Origin: Fodinibius sediminis
Lineage (GTDB): Bacteria; Bacteroidota; Rhodothermia; Balneolales; Balneolaceae
Direction of reading: 5' to 3'
DNA: 64,000 nucleotides
Assembly: GCF_900182555.1 (NCBI RefSeq)
Contig: NZ_FXTH01000008.1
Span: 153,564-217,563 of the forward strand
Shown in pieces: positions 9,065 through 17,790 of the stretch (within the stretch, counting starts at the first letter, position 1; every line of letters begins with the position of its first letter). Both the position numbers and the translations under genes were made by a program. Under the pieces are notes generated by a model that was not told the DNA's origin, did no database searches, and worked only from the letters and a program-made list of their open reading frames with translations.

Positions 9065-9199
9065 TTACTTCTTCTCCCAAGTAAGGTCAAGCTCAAACTG
9101 TCTCCCAGACCATCTTTGAGTAGTTTTTTTGGGGTCAAAGCTGCCTGCCAGCCCTTCGTCCGGACATAATTTACACTTGCTTTCTATCGATCTTTGCAT
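9065..9199 (-). CDS. Possible small protein with a CxxC motif
   Basis: An ATG at 9199 opens 44 codons to a TAA at 9065, upstream of dodecin on the same strand. The peptide begins MQRSIESKCKLCPDEG and ends ELDLTWEKK; the CKLC pair could bind a metal or form a disulfide. The frame stays open for about 16 codons upstream of the ATG without another standard start. I recognise no family, and coding status rests only on the open frame and its position, so it may be a remnant or chance. Confidence 0.25.
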   Translation of the reverse strand: MQRSIESKCKLCPDEGLAGSFDPKKTTQRWSGRQFELDLTWEKK

Positions 9200-9244
9200 T
9201 TCCTTGATAGCCGTACCGCTGATTTTGAAACTTTTATATTGTAA

Positions 9245-10246
9245 ATGGCTGTCTCTTTTTTAAGTTCGCTCACGAGTCGAAGGCCTTTCCTTTATTTTGT
9301 TCTGCCCGTAGCCGGGGTATATGTGGTTTGGCTTTCTTACATGCAGTTCACGGGACAGTGGGGGTTGTTTAACGACAACTGGTTTATGTCCTTGACTATG
9401 ATTTTTGGTTCGTTTATTGCCGGTATCAGTTCTGAGGGAGGGGGGGCTATTGCCTATCCGGTTATGACCCTGGTTTTCAATATTACACCGGAGGTCGCCC
9501 GTAATTTCAGCCTGGCTATTCAAAGCATCGGCATGACCGCGGCAACTCTCTGGATTATTGCCAAGCGAATCTCGCTTGAGCGGACTTATTTGCTGCTTTC
9601 AGGGGCGGGAGGGCTATTCGGGGTTGTTGGAGGAACGCTCTGGGTAGCGCCGTTGGTGCCGGCGGCCTATGCGAAGATGATGTTTGTCTCTTTCTGGCTC
9701 AGTTTCGGCATTGCACTTTTTGTGATTAACCACGTACGCAAGCGCGATACCCGGCAGCAACTGCCCCGTCTTTCGGCCTGCCAGAAATCAGAACTGGTCC
9801 TTGTAGGTGTGCTGGGGGGGGTATTGAGTGCAATATTTGGTAATGGAATTGATATTTGCACTTTTTCCTTTGTTACAATGAAATACGGCCTGTCTGAAAA
9901 AGTGGCTACGCCGACCTCTGTGGTTCTGATGACTTCAAATGCCGTAGTGGGAAGCCTGATGCACGGCTTTTTAATAGCTGATATGCAGCCGGAGGCGATC
10001 AATTACTGGCTGGTCTGTATCCCTTTCGTCGTGTTGGGTGCTCCCCTTGGGGCAAATTTACTGGATAAAATAAATCGCCTTAGTATAGCCGTCATGTTGT
10101 ACGCCATCATCATTGCCCAGTTTATCGCCGCTCTTTTTATCATTCGTCCCGCAGGATCCCTGATGATGGTATCCGTTCTCACTTTTTGCGCTGGAATCAT
10201 CATTTTCTTTTTTCTTACCTCGCTCCACAGGGAGGAGGTCGTTTGA
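9245..10246 (+). CDS. TSUP (TauE/SafE) family membrane exporter
   Basis: A 333-residue polytopic protein with about eight to nine hydrophobic segments and the two-fold internal repeat of the TauE/SafE/TSUP family. The signature regions are IAGISSEGGGAIAYPV in the first half and GVLGGVLSAIFGNGIDI...KYGLSEKVATPTSVVLM in the second. Members export or import sulfite, sulfoacetate or other small sulfur or organic anions; the substrate cannot be deduced here. The gene is isolated, divergent from dodecin, and converges on sodC. Confidence 0.88.
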   Translation: MAVSFLSSLTSRRPFLYFVLPVAGVYVVWLSYMQFTGQWGLFNDNWFMSLTMIFGSFIAGISSEGGGAIAYPVMTLVFNITPEVARNFSLAIQSIGMTAATLWIIAKRISLERTYLLLSGAGGLFGVVGGTLWVAPLVPAAYAKMMFVSFWLSFGIALFVINHVRKRDTRQQLPRLSACQKSELVLVGVLGGVLSAIFGNGIDICTFSFVTMKYGLSEKVATPTSVVLMTSNAVVGSLMHGFLIADMQPEAINYWLVCIPFVVLGAPLGANLLDKINRLSIAVMLYAIIIAQFIAALFIIRPAGSLMMVSVLTFCAGIIIFFFLTSLHREEVV

Positions 10247-10296
10247 CCCTTAGTTTTTTGGAACATTCCTGAAAAGAAAGGCAATGGGCCGGTCCC

Positions 10297-10330
10297 AAAA
10301 AAAACTGCCAGACCTTGTATGGCCTGACAG
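10297..10330 (-). terminator. Rho-independent terminator of sodC
   Basis: In minus-strand RNA, CUGUCAGGCC and GGUCUGGCAG form a continuous 10-bp stem with two G-U pairs and a 6-nt loop, followed directly by eight U residues (A tract 10297-10304 on the plus strand). On the plus strand the two wobble pairs become mismatches and no U-run follows, so it is directional for sodC. Confidence 0.8.
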
Positions 10331-10366
10331 GTTATATGTAAATGTATCAGTTTTGTTGCCCGGGTG

Positions 10367-10954
10367 TTAATTGCTGGCAATTCCGATAACACCGCATCCC
10401 ATGCGTGGCCCGGCAGCACCGGTAGGCTGAGATTCCAGATCATCTTCTCCACCGTGGATGATAATACCGCGGCCGATAATTTGGTTGATATCGATAGTAG
10501 AATCTACGTAATCAATGGTGGCGTTTCCATCCGCATCGGCCTCAATATTACCCATGTCTCCCATATGGCGCGATTCAGCGGTCGGCCCTGCATGATCATT
10601 ACTTGCCGGGTTGAAATGTCCACCGGCCGAGGTCCCGTCAGCAGCTGTACAATCCCCATACTGGTGGATGTGGAAACCGTGCTTCCCTTCGGCCAAGCCC
10701 GTTACTTCAGCCTGAACCTGTACGCCATCAGCTGTTTTGGTAAAGGTGACCGTACCGGAAGCCTCATTGCCCTCAGTAGGGTGAATGACGGCCACCGTCT
10801 TGGAGAATTCCGGTGCATTGGACATCGTTTCTTCGACCTCTTGTTCAACTTGCGGTCCAGACTGCATATTCTCCTCCTGCGATTCCTGTTGCGCACAACC
10901 CATCGCAAACAGCATCATTGAAAGGACCACAGAAATATTTTTAAATAATGTCAT
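10367..10954 (-). CDS. sodC: Superoxide dismutase [Cu-Zn], lipoprotein
   Basis: Dismutates superoxide in the cell envelope. The N-terminus from the ATG at 10954 (MTLFKNISVVLSMMLFAMGC) is a lipoprotein signal with lipobox FAMGC; an ATG 48 nt further upstream would put charged residues ahead of it and is rejected. Metal-site histidines are visible in HGFHIHQYGD, GGHFNP, NDHAGPT, SRHMGD and IIIHGGEDD, with the conserved disulfide cysteines in GDCTA and GCGVIGI. A Glu/Gln-rich linker follows the lipobox. It lies 71 bp downstream of the alpha/beta hydrolase on the same strand, possibly co-transcribed, and ends at a strong terminator. Confidence 0.95.
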   Translation of the reverse strand: MTLFKNISVVLSMMLFAMGCAQQESQEENMQSGPQVEQEVEETMSNAPEFSKTVAVIHPTEGNEASGTVTFTKTADGVQVQAEVTGLAEGKHGFHIHQYGDCTAADGTSAGGHFNPASNDHAGPTAESRHMGDMGNIEADADGNATIDYVDSTIDINQIIGRGIIIHGGEDDLESQPTGAAGPRMGCGVIGIASN

Positions 10955-11025
10955 GACAGTATATTGTTTTATTTTTGATTCAATCCTATTGTTAGAGCAC
11001 AAGTTATCTGTAATTCAATCGGTTG

Positions 11026-11781
11026 TCAAAAATATCTTCTCGCCCAGCTGGCAAGGACTTCCGCTACAAAGGTGCTGTCTTTTTCATCCATCAACAGGTG
11101 ATCGGCATTGTCGAGGGAGACAAAACTCTTGGGATGGCGTGCCATCTTATAGATGTGGGCGGCATTGTCTATGCCTACGATTTTATCAACCGGTGAATGA
11201 AAAATCATCAGCGCACGGTTAAGGTTTCTAATGCTTTGGTCCATGCGGCTGGCTTCAAGATCTTCTATGAACTGCCTGGTGATGGTGAAGTCGCGTCCGG
11301 CCAGGGTAACGGTAGCTCGCCCTTTTTTTTCTATTTCATCGAGTTTGGCTCCAAAGTTTTTTTTAACATGGTCGGGATTGGAGGGGGCTCCAATGGTAGC
11401 CACCGCCCGGGCGGCTGGAATCTGGGAAGCAGCCTGAATAACCGCCGCTCCTCCGAGGGAGTGGCCAATAAGGATCTCGGGAGCACCGTAATGTTTTTGC
11501 ATATACCCCGCAGCTGCAATCAGATCGTCGATATTCGAGGAAAAATTGGTATCTGCAAAATCGCCCTCGCTTTCACCGAGCCCTGTAAAATCAAATCGGA
11601 AAACGCCTATGCCGCGCTCGTTTAATCCGGCACTTATATTTTTTATCGGTCTCAGATTCTTTGAACAGGTGAAACAGTGTGCAACGAGGGCATAGGTACG
11701 GATGGTGCCTTCGGGCAGGTCCATGCGGGCGGCAAGCTGATCGCCAAATGCGCCTTCGAAGGTAATCTTTTCTGATGACAT
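11026..11781 (-). CDS. Alpha/beta hydrolase
   Basis: A 251-residue cytoplasmic alpha/beta-hydrolase. The oxyanion segment is HCFTCSKN. The nucleophile elbow GHSLGG carries the catalytic serine, the acid is probably the Asp of HSPVDKIVG, and the histidine lies in LDNADHLLMD. The sequence resembles the hydrolase half of bifunctional hydrolase/OsmC proteins, but the OsmC domain is absent here and no OsmC-like frame adjoins it. The substrate is unknown; esterase or peptidase activity is possible. It precedes sodC on the same strand, hinting at an envelope or oxidative-stress context. Confidence 0.85.
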   Translation of the reverse strand: MSSEKITFEGAFGDQLAARMDLPEGTIRTYALVAHCFTCSKNLRPIKNISAGLNERGIGVFRFDFTGLGESEGDFADTNFSSNIDDLIAAAGYMQKHYGAPEILIGHSLGGAAVIQAASQIPAARAVATIGAPSNPDHVKKNFGAKLDEIEKKGRATVTLAGRDFTITRQFIEDLEASRMDQSIRNLNRALMIFHSPVDKIVGIDNAAHIYKMARHPKSFVSLDNADHLLMDEKDSTFVAEVLASWARRYF

Positions 11782-11952
11782 GAGAGTCTGGTTATGTGAA
11801 AGTTCAATGAGCTATGGCCGGATATTGTTATCCGAGAGAAAAAAGTCTTGTTGCCGCGAGCTGCTGGTCTAATAGTGCTAAGCCACAATAAGTTAATGTA
11901 TATTATGCTGTACTGGGAGTATGACCACAGATAAAATACAAATCAAGTTTTA

Positions 11953-12384
11953 ATGACGATGGATAATACAACTCCACTTTTTCACCTTGCGTTTCCGGTC
12001 GCTGATCTCGAAGACACCCTCCGCTTTTATCGTGATGTACTGGGCTGTGACACCGGACGCCGTACGGACGAATGGATCGATTTTAATTTCTGGGGACATC
12101 AGGTCGTAGCTCATCTGAGTCCGGATGAGGCGGGAAAATCGAGCCTGAATGATGTTGACGGGCATGACGTACCGGCAAAGCATTTCGGGCTGATCCTGGA
12201 ATGGCACGAGTGGGAAAAGCTCGCTGAACGACTGGAAGAAAAGGGGATGGATTTCATTATCGAACCCTATGTTCGCTTTAAGGGCAAGCCTGGTGAGCAG
12301 GCAACGATGTTTTTCAAGGATCCCAGCGGTAATGCACTGGAATTCAAGGCATTTCGGAGCAGGGAACAAATTTTTGCCGGCTGA
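11953..12384 (+). CDS. VOC superfamily (glyoxalase/dioxygenase-like) protein
   Basis: A 143-residue protein with one vicinal-oxygen-chelate module pair: FHLAFPVADLEDTLRFYRDVLGC at the N-terminus and FFKDPSGNALEFKAF at the C-terminus. Candidate metal ligands are the His of FHLAFPV, a central His (HFGLILEWHEW) and the Glu of ALEFK. The subfamily cannot be fixed (glyoxalase I, dioxygenase or resistance protein). An ATG six bases downstream (MDNTTPLF) is an equally good start. It converges on the SDR gene with a gap of only 16 bp. Confidence 0.85.
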   Translation: MTMDNTTPLFHLAFPVADLEDTLRFYRDVLGCDTGRRTDEWIDFNFWGHQVVAHLSPDEAGKSSLNDVDGHDVPAKHFGLILEWHEWEKLAERLEEKGMDFIIEPYVRFKGKPGEQATMFFKDPSGNALEFKAFRSREQIFAG

Positions 12385-12400
12385 GGGATGGAGAGCCGTG

Positions 12401-13168
12401 CTATCCTGCGGCCGAAGCGCCCCCGTCAATTGTAATGACCGATCCCGTAATCCATGAGGAGTCTTCGCTGGCCAGGAATAGCACCGTTTGGGCAATATCG
12501 CTGGGTGACCCGACACGTTTCATCGGGAGGGAGCCGGGCACTTCATCCAGGATGGTATCAGCATTCGGGAAGGCCGCAGCTGAATCCTTGTATAATTTCG
12601 TTTCCACCGGGCCGGGCTGAATTAAATTGATGCGGATATCCGGTGCATAGTCTACTGCGGCCTGCCGGACCAGGGATTCCACAGCCCCTTTTGAGGCGCA
12701 GTAGGCCGCGTGGTTGGGAAAGCCTTTGTGTGCTGCGATGGATCCCGTTACCACAACAGAGCTGGGTTCATCTGTCTTGCGCATTTCCGGGATAGCCTCG
12801 CGAAGCAAGTAGAAGACGGCATTGAGATTGGTATCCAGAGTGCGGTGCCAGGTCTCCTCCTTTACTTCGGTTACAGAACCCAGTCCAAGCATGCCGGCAT
12901 TGGGAACAAGGATGTCAAGCCGGCCGTAGGTCTGAACGGCTTTTTTAACAAGCTGACGGTTAGCTTCCGGCGTGCGTATATCAGCCGCCATAAAAGTGGC
13001 CGTTCCTCCTCTTGCGACAATACTGCCGGCTACTTCTTCACCGAGCTTTTTATTCCGGCCGTTGATAACAACGCTGGCGCCCTCTTTGGCAAATAGTTCT
13101 GCTACAGCCCGGCCCATCCCGCGCGTTCCACCCGTAATAAGCGCTACTTTATTTTTTAATTTTTTCAT
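12401..13168 (-). CDS. SDR family oxidoreductase
   Basis: A 255-residue classical short-chain dehydrogenase. It has the cofactor motif TGGTRGMG, NADP-favouring NGRNKK after the second strand, the structural NAG (VPNAGML), the active-site Ser in VTGSIAAHKG and the YCASKGA catalytic Tyr/Lys pair. The C-terminus (WITGSVITIDGGASA) is the usual SDR end. It resembles FabG-like reductases, but there is no fatty-acid gene context, so the substrate is open. It lies 102 bp downstream of the ABC-F gene on the same strand. Confidence 0.92.
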   Translation of the reverse strand: MKKLKNKVALITGGTRGMGRAVAELFAKEGASVVINGRNKKLGEEVAGSIVARGGTATFMAADIRTPEANRQLVKKAVQTYGRLDILVPNAGMLGLGSVTEVKEETWHRTLDTNLNAVFYLLREAIPEMRKTDEPSSVVVTGSIAAHKGFPNHAAYCASKGAVESLVRQAAVDYAPDIRINLIQPGPVETKLYKDSAAAFPNADTILDEVPGSLPMKRVGSPSDIAQTVLFLASEDSSWITGSVITIDGGASAAG

Positions 13169-13270
13169 TCCGTGATAGCTGCGTTAAAAGTTAATTGTGT
13201 TTTAAAATTAGACAAGGGATGGTATGTATGCAGTGCCTGTTTCCCGGTCGTGGAACCTGCCTGCTGTTCG

Positions 13271-15235
13271 CTAGGAGCTGAATTTTTCTTCTATTTCACT
13301 GATTTCCATGGCCAGTTCCTCCCATTCGGCATAAATTTCAACCAGTTCCCCTTTTAGCTTCTCATATTCCAGTGATAGGTCCTTGACCTGTTCTTCGTCA
13401 TCATAAAAATCGGGTTGGGCCATCATTTCCTCAATTTCATTTTTCCGCGCTTCTTTTTGTTCTATGCTTTCTTCAATGGGATCTATTTTCCTTTTTAGCG
13501 GTTTGAGCTGCCGGTACTTTTTCTGTCTTATTTGGGCTTCAAGACGGCGTTCCTCCTTGCGCGACAGGCCGTTGTTCTTGCCGGAATCCGAAGAGCCGGA
13601 AGATGACTGTTCAGCGCGGTTTTTTTCGCGCTCTTCCACTTTTTCCAGGTAATAGGATACGTTGCCCAGGAAGGTATTGGTGGTATCCGGACGCACCTCC
13701 AGTACCTTGTTAACAATGGGATCTAGAAAATCGCGGTCGTGGGAGACGATCATGAAGGTGCCTTCATACTGCTCAAGAGCCTGCTGCAAAATCTTCTTGG
13801 ACTGCATATCCAGGTGGTTGGTCGGTTCGTCAAAGATTAGAAAATTCGCGGGCATCAATAACATGCGAGCCAACGCCAGCCTGCTTTTTTCGCCGCCCGA
13901 GAGCACGGAAACTTTTTTAAAAACATCGTCTCCCTGGAAGAGGAAACAGCCTAAGATAGTGCGAAGCCGGGTCTCCTTGGCCTTCGGTGCCGCCTCGCGC
14001 ATGATATCAAAGACCGTGCTGTCGAGATCCAGCTCATCAGCCTGGTGCTGGGCAAAATAGGACGCCGTGACATTATGTCCCGGCTCACGGTTGCCACCGT
14101 CGAAGTCTTCAAGTCCGGCGATAATTCGGATCATGGTAGATTTCCCGGCCCCGTTGGGACCCACAACAGCAATTTTATCGCCGCGGTCGATGGCATAGGA
14201 AAGATTACCGAACACTACATTGGAGTCATACTGCTTATGGACATTCTCCAGTTTCATCACCACCGCACCGCTGCGCTCGGGCGGCGGAAACTGGAAGGAA
14301 ATTTCTTCTTCGTGCTCGTCAAGCTCAATCTTATCCATCTTTTCGAGCTTTTTAATACGGCTCTGTACCTGTTTGGCTTTGCTGGCCTTATATCGGAAAC
14401 GGTCGATGAATTCCTGGGTTTCCCTGATCTCTTTTTGCTGGTTTTCATAAGCCTTCCGCAGGTGTTCCTGCCGCTCCTTGTCTTTCTCTCGGTAGTAGGA
14501 ATAGTTCCCGGCATAATCAAGCAGGGCTCCACGGTCCAGGGCCAGGGTGCGGTTGGTAATGGTATTGAGAAAGGCCTTGTCGTGAGAAACAATGATAACG
14601 GCCCCTTCGTAGTTGGTTAAAAACTGTTCCATCCACCGCAGCGATTCAATATCGAGGTGGTTGGTGGGCTCATCCAGCAACAGGTAAGTGGGGCGCTGGA
14701 GCAACAGTTTGGCCAGTGCGATACGCATCAGCCATCCCCCGCTGAATTCGGTTGTCGAACGGTTAAAATCCTCTGGTCCAAAACCCAGTCCCATCAGTAC
14801 TTTCTCTATATTAGACCGCAGGGTATAGGCCCCCGACTGTTCGAGCTTGTTTTGCATGGTGCCCAGTTGTTCGAGCGCTTTTCGGTATTCTGGGGATTCC
14901 TTGTCCATGGCACCCAGTTGTTGCTGTTGTTGCCGGACCCGTTTTTCAAGCTCACGAATCTCCTGGAAGGCTCGTTCAACTTCTTCATAGACGGAACAAC
15001 CCGGATCGGGCTCCACGCCGTCCTGGGGCAAATAGCCTATGGTTGCTTCCCTGGATGTGTTGATGCTGCCCTCATCAGGTTTTATGTGGCCTGCGATAAT
15101 TTTCAACAGCGTCGATTTTCCAGCCCCGTTGGGTCCCACCAGGCCTATGCGCTCGCCAGGATTTATGAGTGTGCTGACGCCTTTCAATAACTGCTGATCG
15201 CCAAATGTAAGTGATATATTATTTAATGAAAGCAA
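13271..15235 (-). CDS. ABC-F family ATPase
   Basis: A soluble translation-associated ATPase of 654 residues with two ABC domains and no membrane segment. Walker A GPNGAGKS occurs twice. The signature motifs are FSGGWLMRIALAK and LSGGEKSRLALAR, and the Walker B motifs are LLLDEPTNHLD and LIFDEPTNHLD. The inter-domain linker is the charged P-site tRNA-interaction segment typical of ABC-F proteins. The C-terminal 110 residues are a Lys/Glu-rich coiled coil (RKEERRLEAQIRQ..., ending in EWEELAMEISEIEEKF). ABC-F proteins act at the ribosomal E site or protect against antibiotics; which applies is unclear. The start is a TTG at 15235: an in-frame stop five codons upstream leaves no ATG, and MLSLNNISLTFG matches the family N-terminus. 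Confidence 0.93.
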   Translation of the reverse strand: MLSLNNISLTFGDQQLLKGVSTLINPGERIGLVGPNGAGKSTLLKIIAGHIKPDEGSINTSREATIGYLPQDGVEPDPGCSVYEEVERAFQEIRELEKRVRQQQQQLGAMDKESPEYRKALEQLGTMQNKLEQSGAYTLRSNIEKVLMGLGFGPEDFNRSTTEFSGGWLMRIALAKLLLQRPTYLLLDEPTNHLDIESLRWMEQFLTNYEGAVIIVSHDKAFLNTITNRTLALDRGALLDYAGNYSYYREKDKERQEHLRKAYENQQKEIRETQEFIDRFRYKASKAKQVQSRIKKLEKMDKIELDEHEEEISFQFPPPERSGAVVMKLENVHKQYDSNVVFGNLSYAIDRGDKIAVVGPNGAGKSTMIRIIAGLEDFDGGNREPGHNVTASYFAQHQADELDLDSTVFDIMREAAPKAKETRLRTILGCFLFQGDDVFKKVSVLSGGEKSRLALARMLLMPANFLIFDEPTNHLDMQSKKILQQALEQYEGTFMIVSHDRDFLDPIVNKVLEVRPDTTNTFLGNVSYYLEKVEEREKNRAEQSSSGSSDSGKNNGLSRKEERRLEAQIRQKKYRQLKPLKRKIDPIEESIEQKEARKNEIEEMMAQPDFYDDEEQVKDLSLEYEKLKGELVEIYAEWEELAMEISEIEEKFSS

Positions 15236-15315
15236 GATAATCTTATTTTAAGTTGGTGCTTAATATAACCATCAGAGGCATAGAGCTAAATGCTTTTTCT
15301 TAATTTTGTGATCCA

Positions 15316-15333
15316 TATCTTTTTAAAAAGATA
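15316..15333. promoter_or_regulatory. 18-bp perfect palindrome TATCTTTTTAAAAAGATA
   Basis: This self-complementary sequence sits in the 119-bp divergent region between the ABC-F and CNNM genes, 22 bp before the CNNM start. It may be an operator or an A/T-tract promoter element that bends DNA. Similar T-run/A-run junctions occur near 17998 and 21715-21755. Confidence 0.3.
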
Positions 15334-15354
15334 CTTTTATTCTATTTTGGGCCT

Positions 15355-16428
15355 ATGGGTTTACTTATTTTTTATTTGTTACTTGCCATCGGGGTTTCTT
15401 TTCTTTGCTCAATGTTAGAGGCCGTGCTGCTATCGGTAAGCCATTCGTATGTGGCCATCATGGAGCGTAAAGGGAGCAGGACAGGCAAGTTGCTGCGCGG
15501 CTACAAGGAGGATATAGACCGCCCGCTTTCAGCTATTTTGAGCTTAAATACCATCGCGCATACGGTGGGTGCAGCCGGCGTGGGCGCCCAGGCACAGATT
15601 ATCTTTGGCGAAGGGTATGTCGCAGCGACTTCGGCCGTTCTAACACTGCTTATCCTGGTGCTGTCAGAAATAATACCGAAAACCATTGGAGCGACATACT
15701 GGCGAAAATTGGCTCCGTTTACGGCCAAGACGCTGAATTTGCTGATGATCCTGCTTTACCCCTTTGTGCTGATATCCCAAGCTATCACCCGCTGGTTATC
15801 AGATGAAGACTCTCCGAGCTTCAGCCGGGAAGAATTCGGTGCTTTGGCGGATCTGGGAGTAGAGGAGGGGGTATTTGAAGAGAAGGAATCCCGCATTTTT
15901 AAAAACCTTATCCGTTTCAGCTCCCTGCGTGTGAAGGATATTATGACTCCCCGGACGGTTGTTGTTGGGTTCAATGAAAACCGTACAGTGGCAGAGGTTA
16001 GCGAGAATGTGGAGCAGCTTCATTTTTCCAGACTGCCGGTCTATGGTGAGGCCCGTGATGAAGTTACAGGCTATGTGCTGAAAAACGATTTACTGCTGAT
16101 GATGGCACGCAGTGAATTGTCGATGCCGCTCAAGAAATTCAAGCGGGATATCCTGATTGTACCTGAAATGATGCCGCTCCAGGATTTCTTCGAACGGCTT
16201 ATGCGCAAACAGGAGCACATCGCTCTGGCCGTGGATGAATATGGGGGATTCGCGGGCGTGGTTACCATGGAAGACCTGGTGGAAACCCTGCTTGGGATGG
16301 AAATCATTGACGAAGTGGATACTATTGAGGATATGCAGAAGATGGCCCGCAAAAAATGGATGGAGCGGGCCCGGCGACTGGGAATTGTAGACCCCGCTGA
16401 ACAGGCACCTGCCGAGGGCGAGTCGTAA
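15355..16428 (+). CDS. CNNM (DUF21) / CBS-pair membrane protein, short form
   Basis: A 357-residue inner-membrane protein of the hemolysin/CorC-like family linked to Mg2+/Co2+ transport or efflux. Residues about 1-140 are the CNNM transmembrane domain with family motifs SHSYVAIMERKG, NTIAHTVGAAG and SEIIPKTIGA. Two CBS domains follow (IMTPRTVVVGFNEN... and ...HIALAVDEYGGFAGVVTMEDLVE). Unlike typical HlyC/CorC proteins, the C-terminal CorC_HlyC domain is missing: after the second CBS only about 45 residues remain. Its stop codon directly abuts the stop codon of the convergent aspartate kinase gene. Confidence 0.9.
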   Translation: MGLLIFYLLLAIGVSFLCSMLEAVLLSVSHSYVAIMERKGSRTGKLLRGYKEDIDRPLSAILSLNTIAHTVGAAGVGAQAQIIFGEGYVAATSAVLTLLILVLSEIIPKTIGATYWRKLAPFTAKTLNLLMILLYPFVLISQAITRWLSDEDSPSFSREEFGALADLGVEEGVFEEKESRIFKNLIRFSSLRVKDIMTPRTVVVGFNENRTVAEVSENVEQLHFSRLPVYGEARDEVTGYVLKNDLLLMMARSELSMPLKKFKRDILIVPEMMPLQDFFERLMRKQEHIALAVDEYGGFAGVVTMEDLVETLLGMEIIDEVDTIEDMQKMARKKWMERARRLGIVDPAEQAPAEGES

Positions 16429-17790
16429 TTACTGTGACTCCAAGAAAAGACGCCTGTGAAGTGCTTGTACAGCGGGTATGACATTCCGCTCATCGACAAC
16501 TGCGTTTAAAATGCGTTTGGTGGGATTGAATGAGAGCAAGCTGAGCATTTCTGCATCAAAACTATCTAGCATGTGCCCCATAAGTATGGAGCTTAGGCGA
16601 GGGGTGCAGCCTACAAGGCCGATTATACTTTGATGTTCAATTATTTCAACGTACCCCAGGTTCTCCAATACAGGAATGAGCTTGCGGCCGGCATCAGCCT
16701 GCTCTACAGCGGCGGTGAATGAGGTTCCGGTCAAGGTCAGAATCTGCATAGATAGCCGCTTGGCCTCCGGGAGATCAAACATGGCGCCCAGCAGGTTTTC
16801 AGCCGGCATCGGTCTTTCGGCTGTTACGGTTAACGTCACCATATTGTTTTTAAGAGCCATGGCTTTGGCAAGTCCGTTGGTGCCGCCCTCTGTACTGATG
16901 GTGGTTCCGGGCTGGCAGGGACTGAATATATTTTTTACCAGGATCGGGATATTTTTGCGGGCAGCGGGCCAGGTAGTGGATGGGTGCAGCACTTTCGCCC
17001 CGAAGTGAGCAAGCTGTCCTGCTTCTTCAAAACTGAGGTTGGGCACAGGCCGGGCATTGGCGACAATCCGCGGATCGCAGGTGTAAATCCCGCTCACGTC
17101 CGTCCAGATTTCAATAGATCGGGCCGACAGGGCCGCCCCGACAATGCTGGCTGAAAAATCTGAGCCTTCAAAGCCAAGGGTTGTGAAATCACCGCCCGCG
17201 TTTTTCCCGTAATAACCTCCCATTATGGGGATCTGCCGGCTGGCAATGGATTGCATTTCCTGTGAAATATAAGAGCGTATACAGTCGATGTCGGGTTGGG
17301 CATCGCCAAAATTTGAATCCGTACGTATCACCCTGCCGGCATCAATCCAGTGCGTGGACAGCCCGCAGGCTTCGGCACATTGTGCCAAGAGATAGGAGGA
17401 AAGAAGTTCGCCGGTAGCTAAAACAGCATCTTTGTCCCGCTCGCTGAGATGTCGGGCATGGTGGATGTTATCCAGCCGACGCATTAACCGCTTGCCCTGG
17501 GTGTAGATCCATTGTTTGCAGCGATCGCCGACGGCGGGGGCATGGCTGGAACATTCGTGCAAGAAATTGGCAACCAGTTCTAGGTGGCGCTGCTGGATAT
17601 TCAATACTTCTTTTTGGGCTTGCTCAGGATCAGAAAGAGCCGTCTGGGCGGCATTCAGCAGCTGGCGGGTTGTGCGGGCAGTGGCCGAGACAACAATAAA
17701 CGGCTGTTTGTACTGTCTTATGATATTCAGCACACGGTGCCAGTTTTGGGCGTTATCCATGGAGGTGCCCCCAAATTTAAGAACATGCAT
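16429..17790 (-). CDS. lysC: Aspartate kinase
   Basis: Phosphorylates aspartate, the first step to lysine, threonine and methionine. At 453 residues it is monofunctional, not fused to homoserine dehydrogenase. The kinase domain has LKFGGTSM at the start, then GEL near the ATP site, GFEGSDFSASIV and ARPVPNLSFEEAGQLAHFGAKVLHP. Residues about 300-453 are two ACT domains (MVTLTVTAERPM and YVEIIEHQSIIGLVG), so allosteric inhibition by an end product is expected. It is transcribed alone, and its TAA (16431-16429) touches the TAA of the convergent CNNM gene with no spacer. Confidence 0.95.
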   Translation of the reverse strand: MHVLKFGGTSMDNAQNWHRVLNIIRQYKQPFIVVSATARTTRQLLNAAQTALSDPEQAQKEVLNIQQRHLELVANFLHECSSHAPAVGDRCKQWIYTQGKRLMRRLDNIHHARHLSERDKDAVLATGELLSSYLLAQCAEACGLSTHWIDAGRVIRTDSNFGDAQPDIDCIRSYISQEMQSIASRQIPIMGGYYGKNAGGDFTTLGFEGSDFSASIVGAALSARSIEIWTDVSGIYTCDPRIVANARPVPNLSFEEAGQLAHFGAKVLHPSTTWPAARKNIPILVKNIFSPCQPGTTISTEGGTNGLAKAMALKNNMVTLTVTAERPMPAENLLGAMFDLPEAKRLSMQILTLTGTSFTAAVEQADAGRKLIPVLENLGYVEIIEHQSIIGLVGCTPRLSSILMGHMLDSFDAEMLSLLSFNPTKRILNAVVDERNVIPAVQALHRRLFLESQ

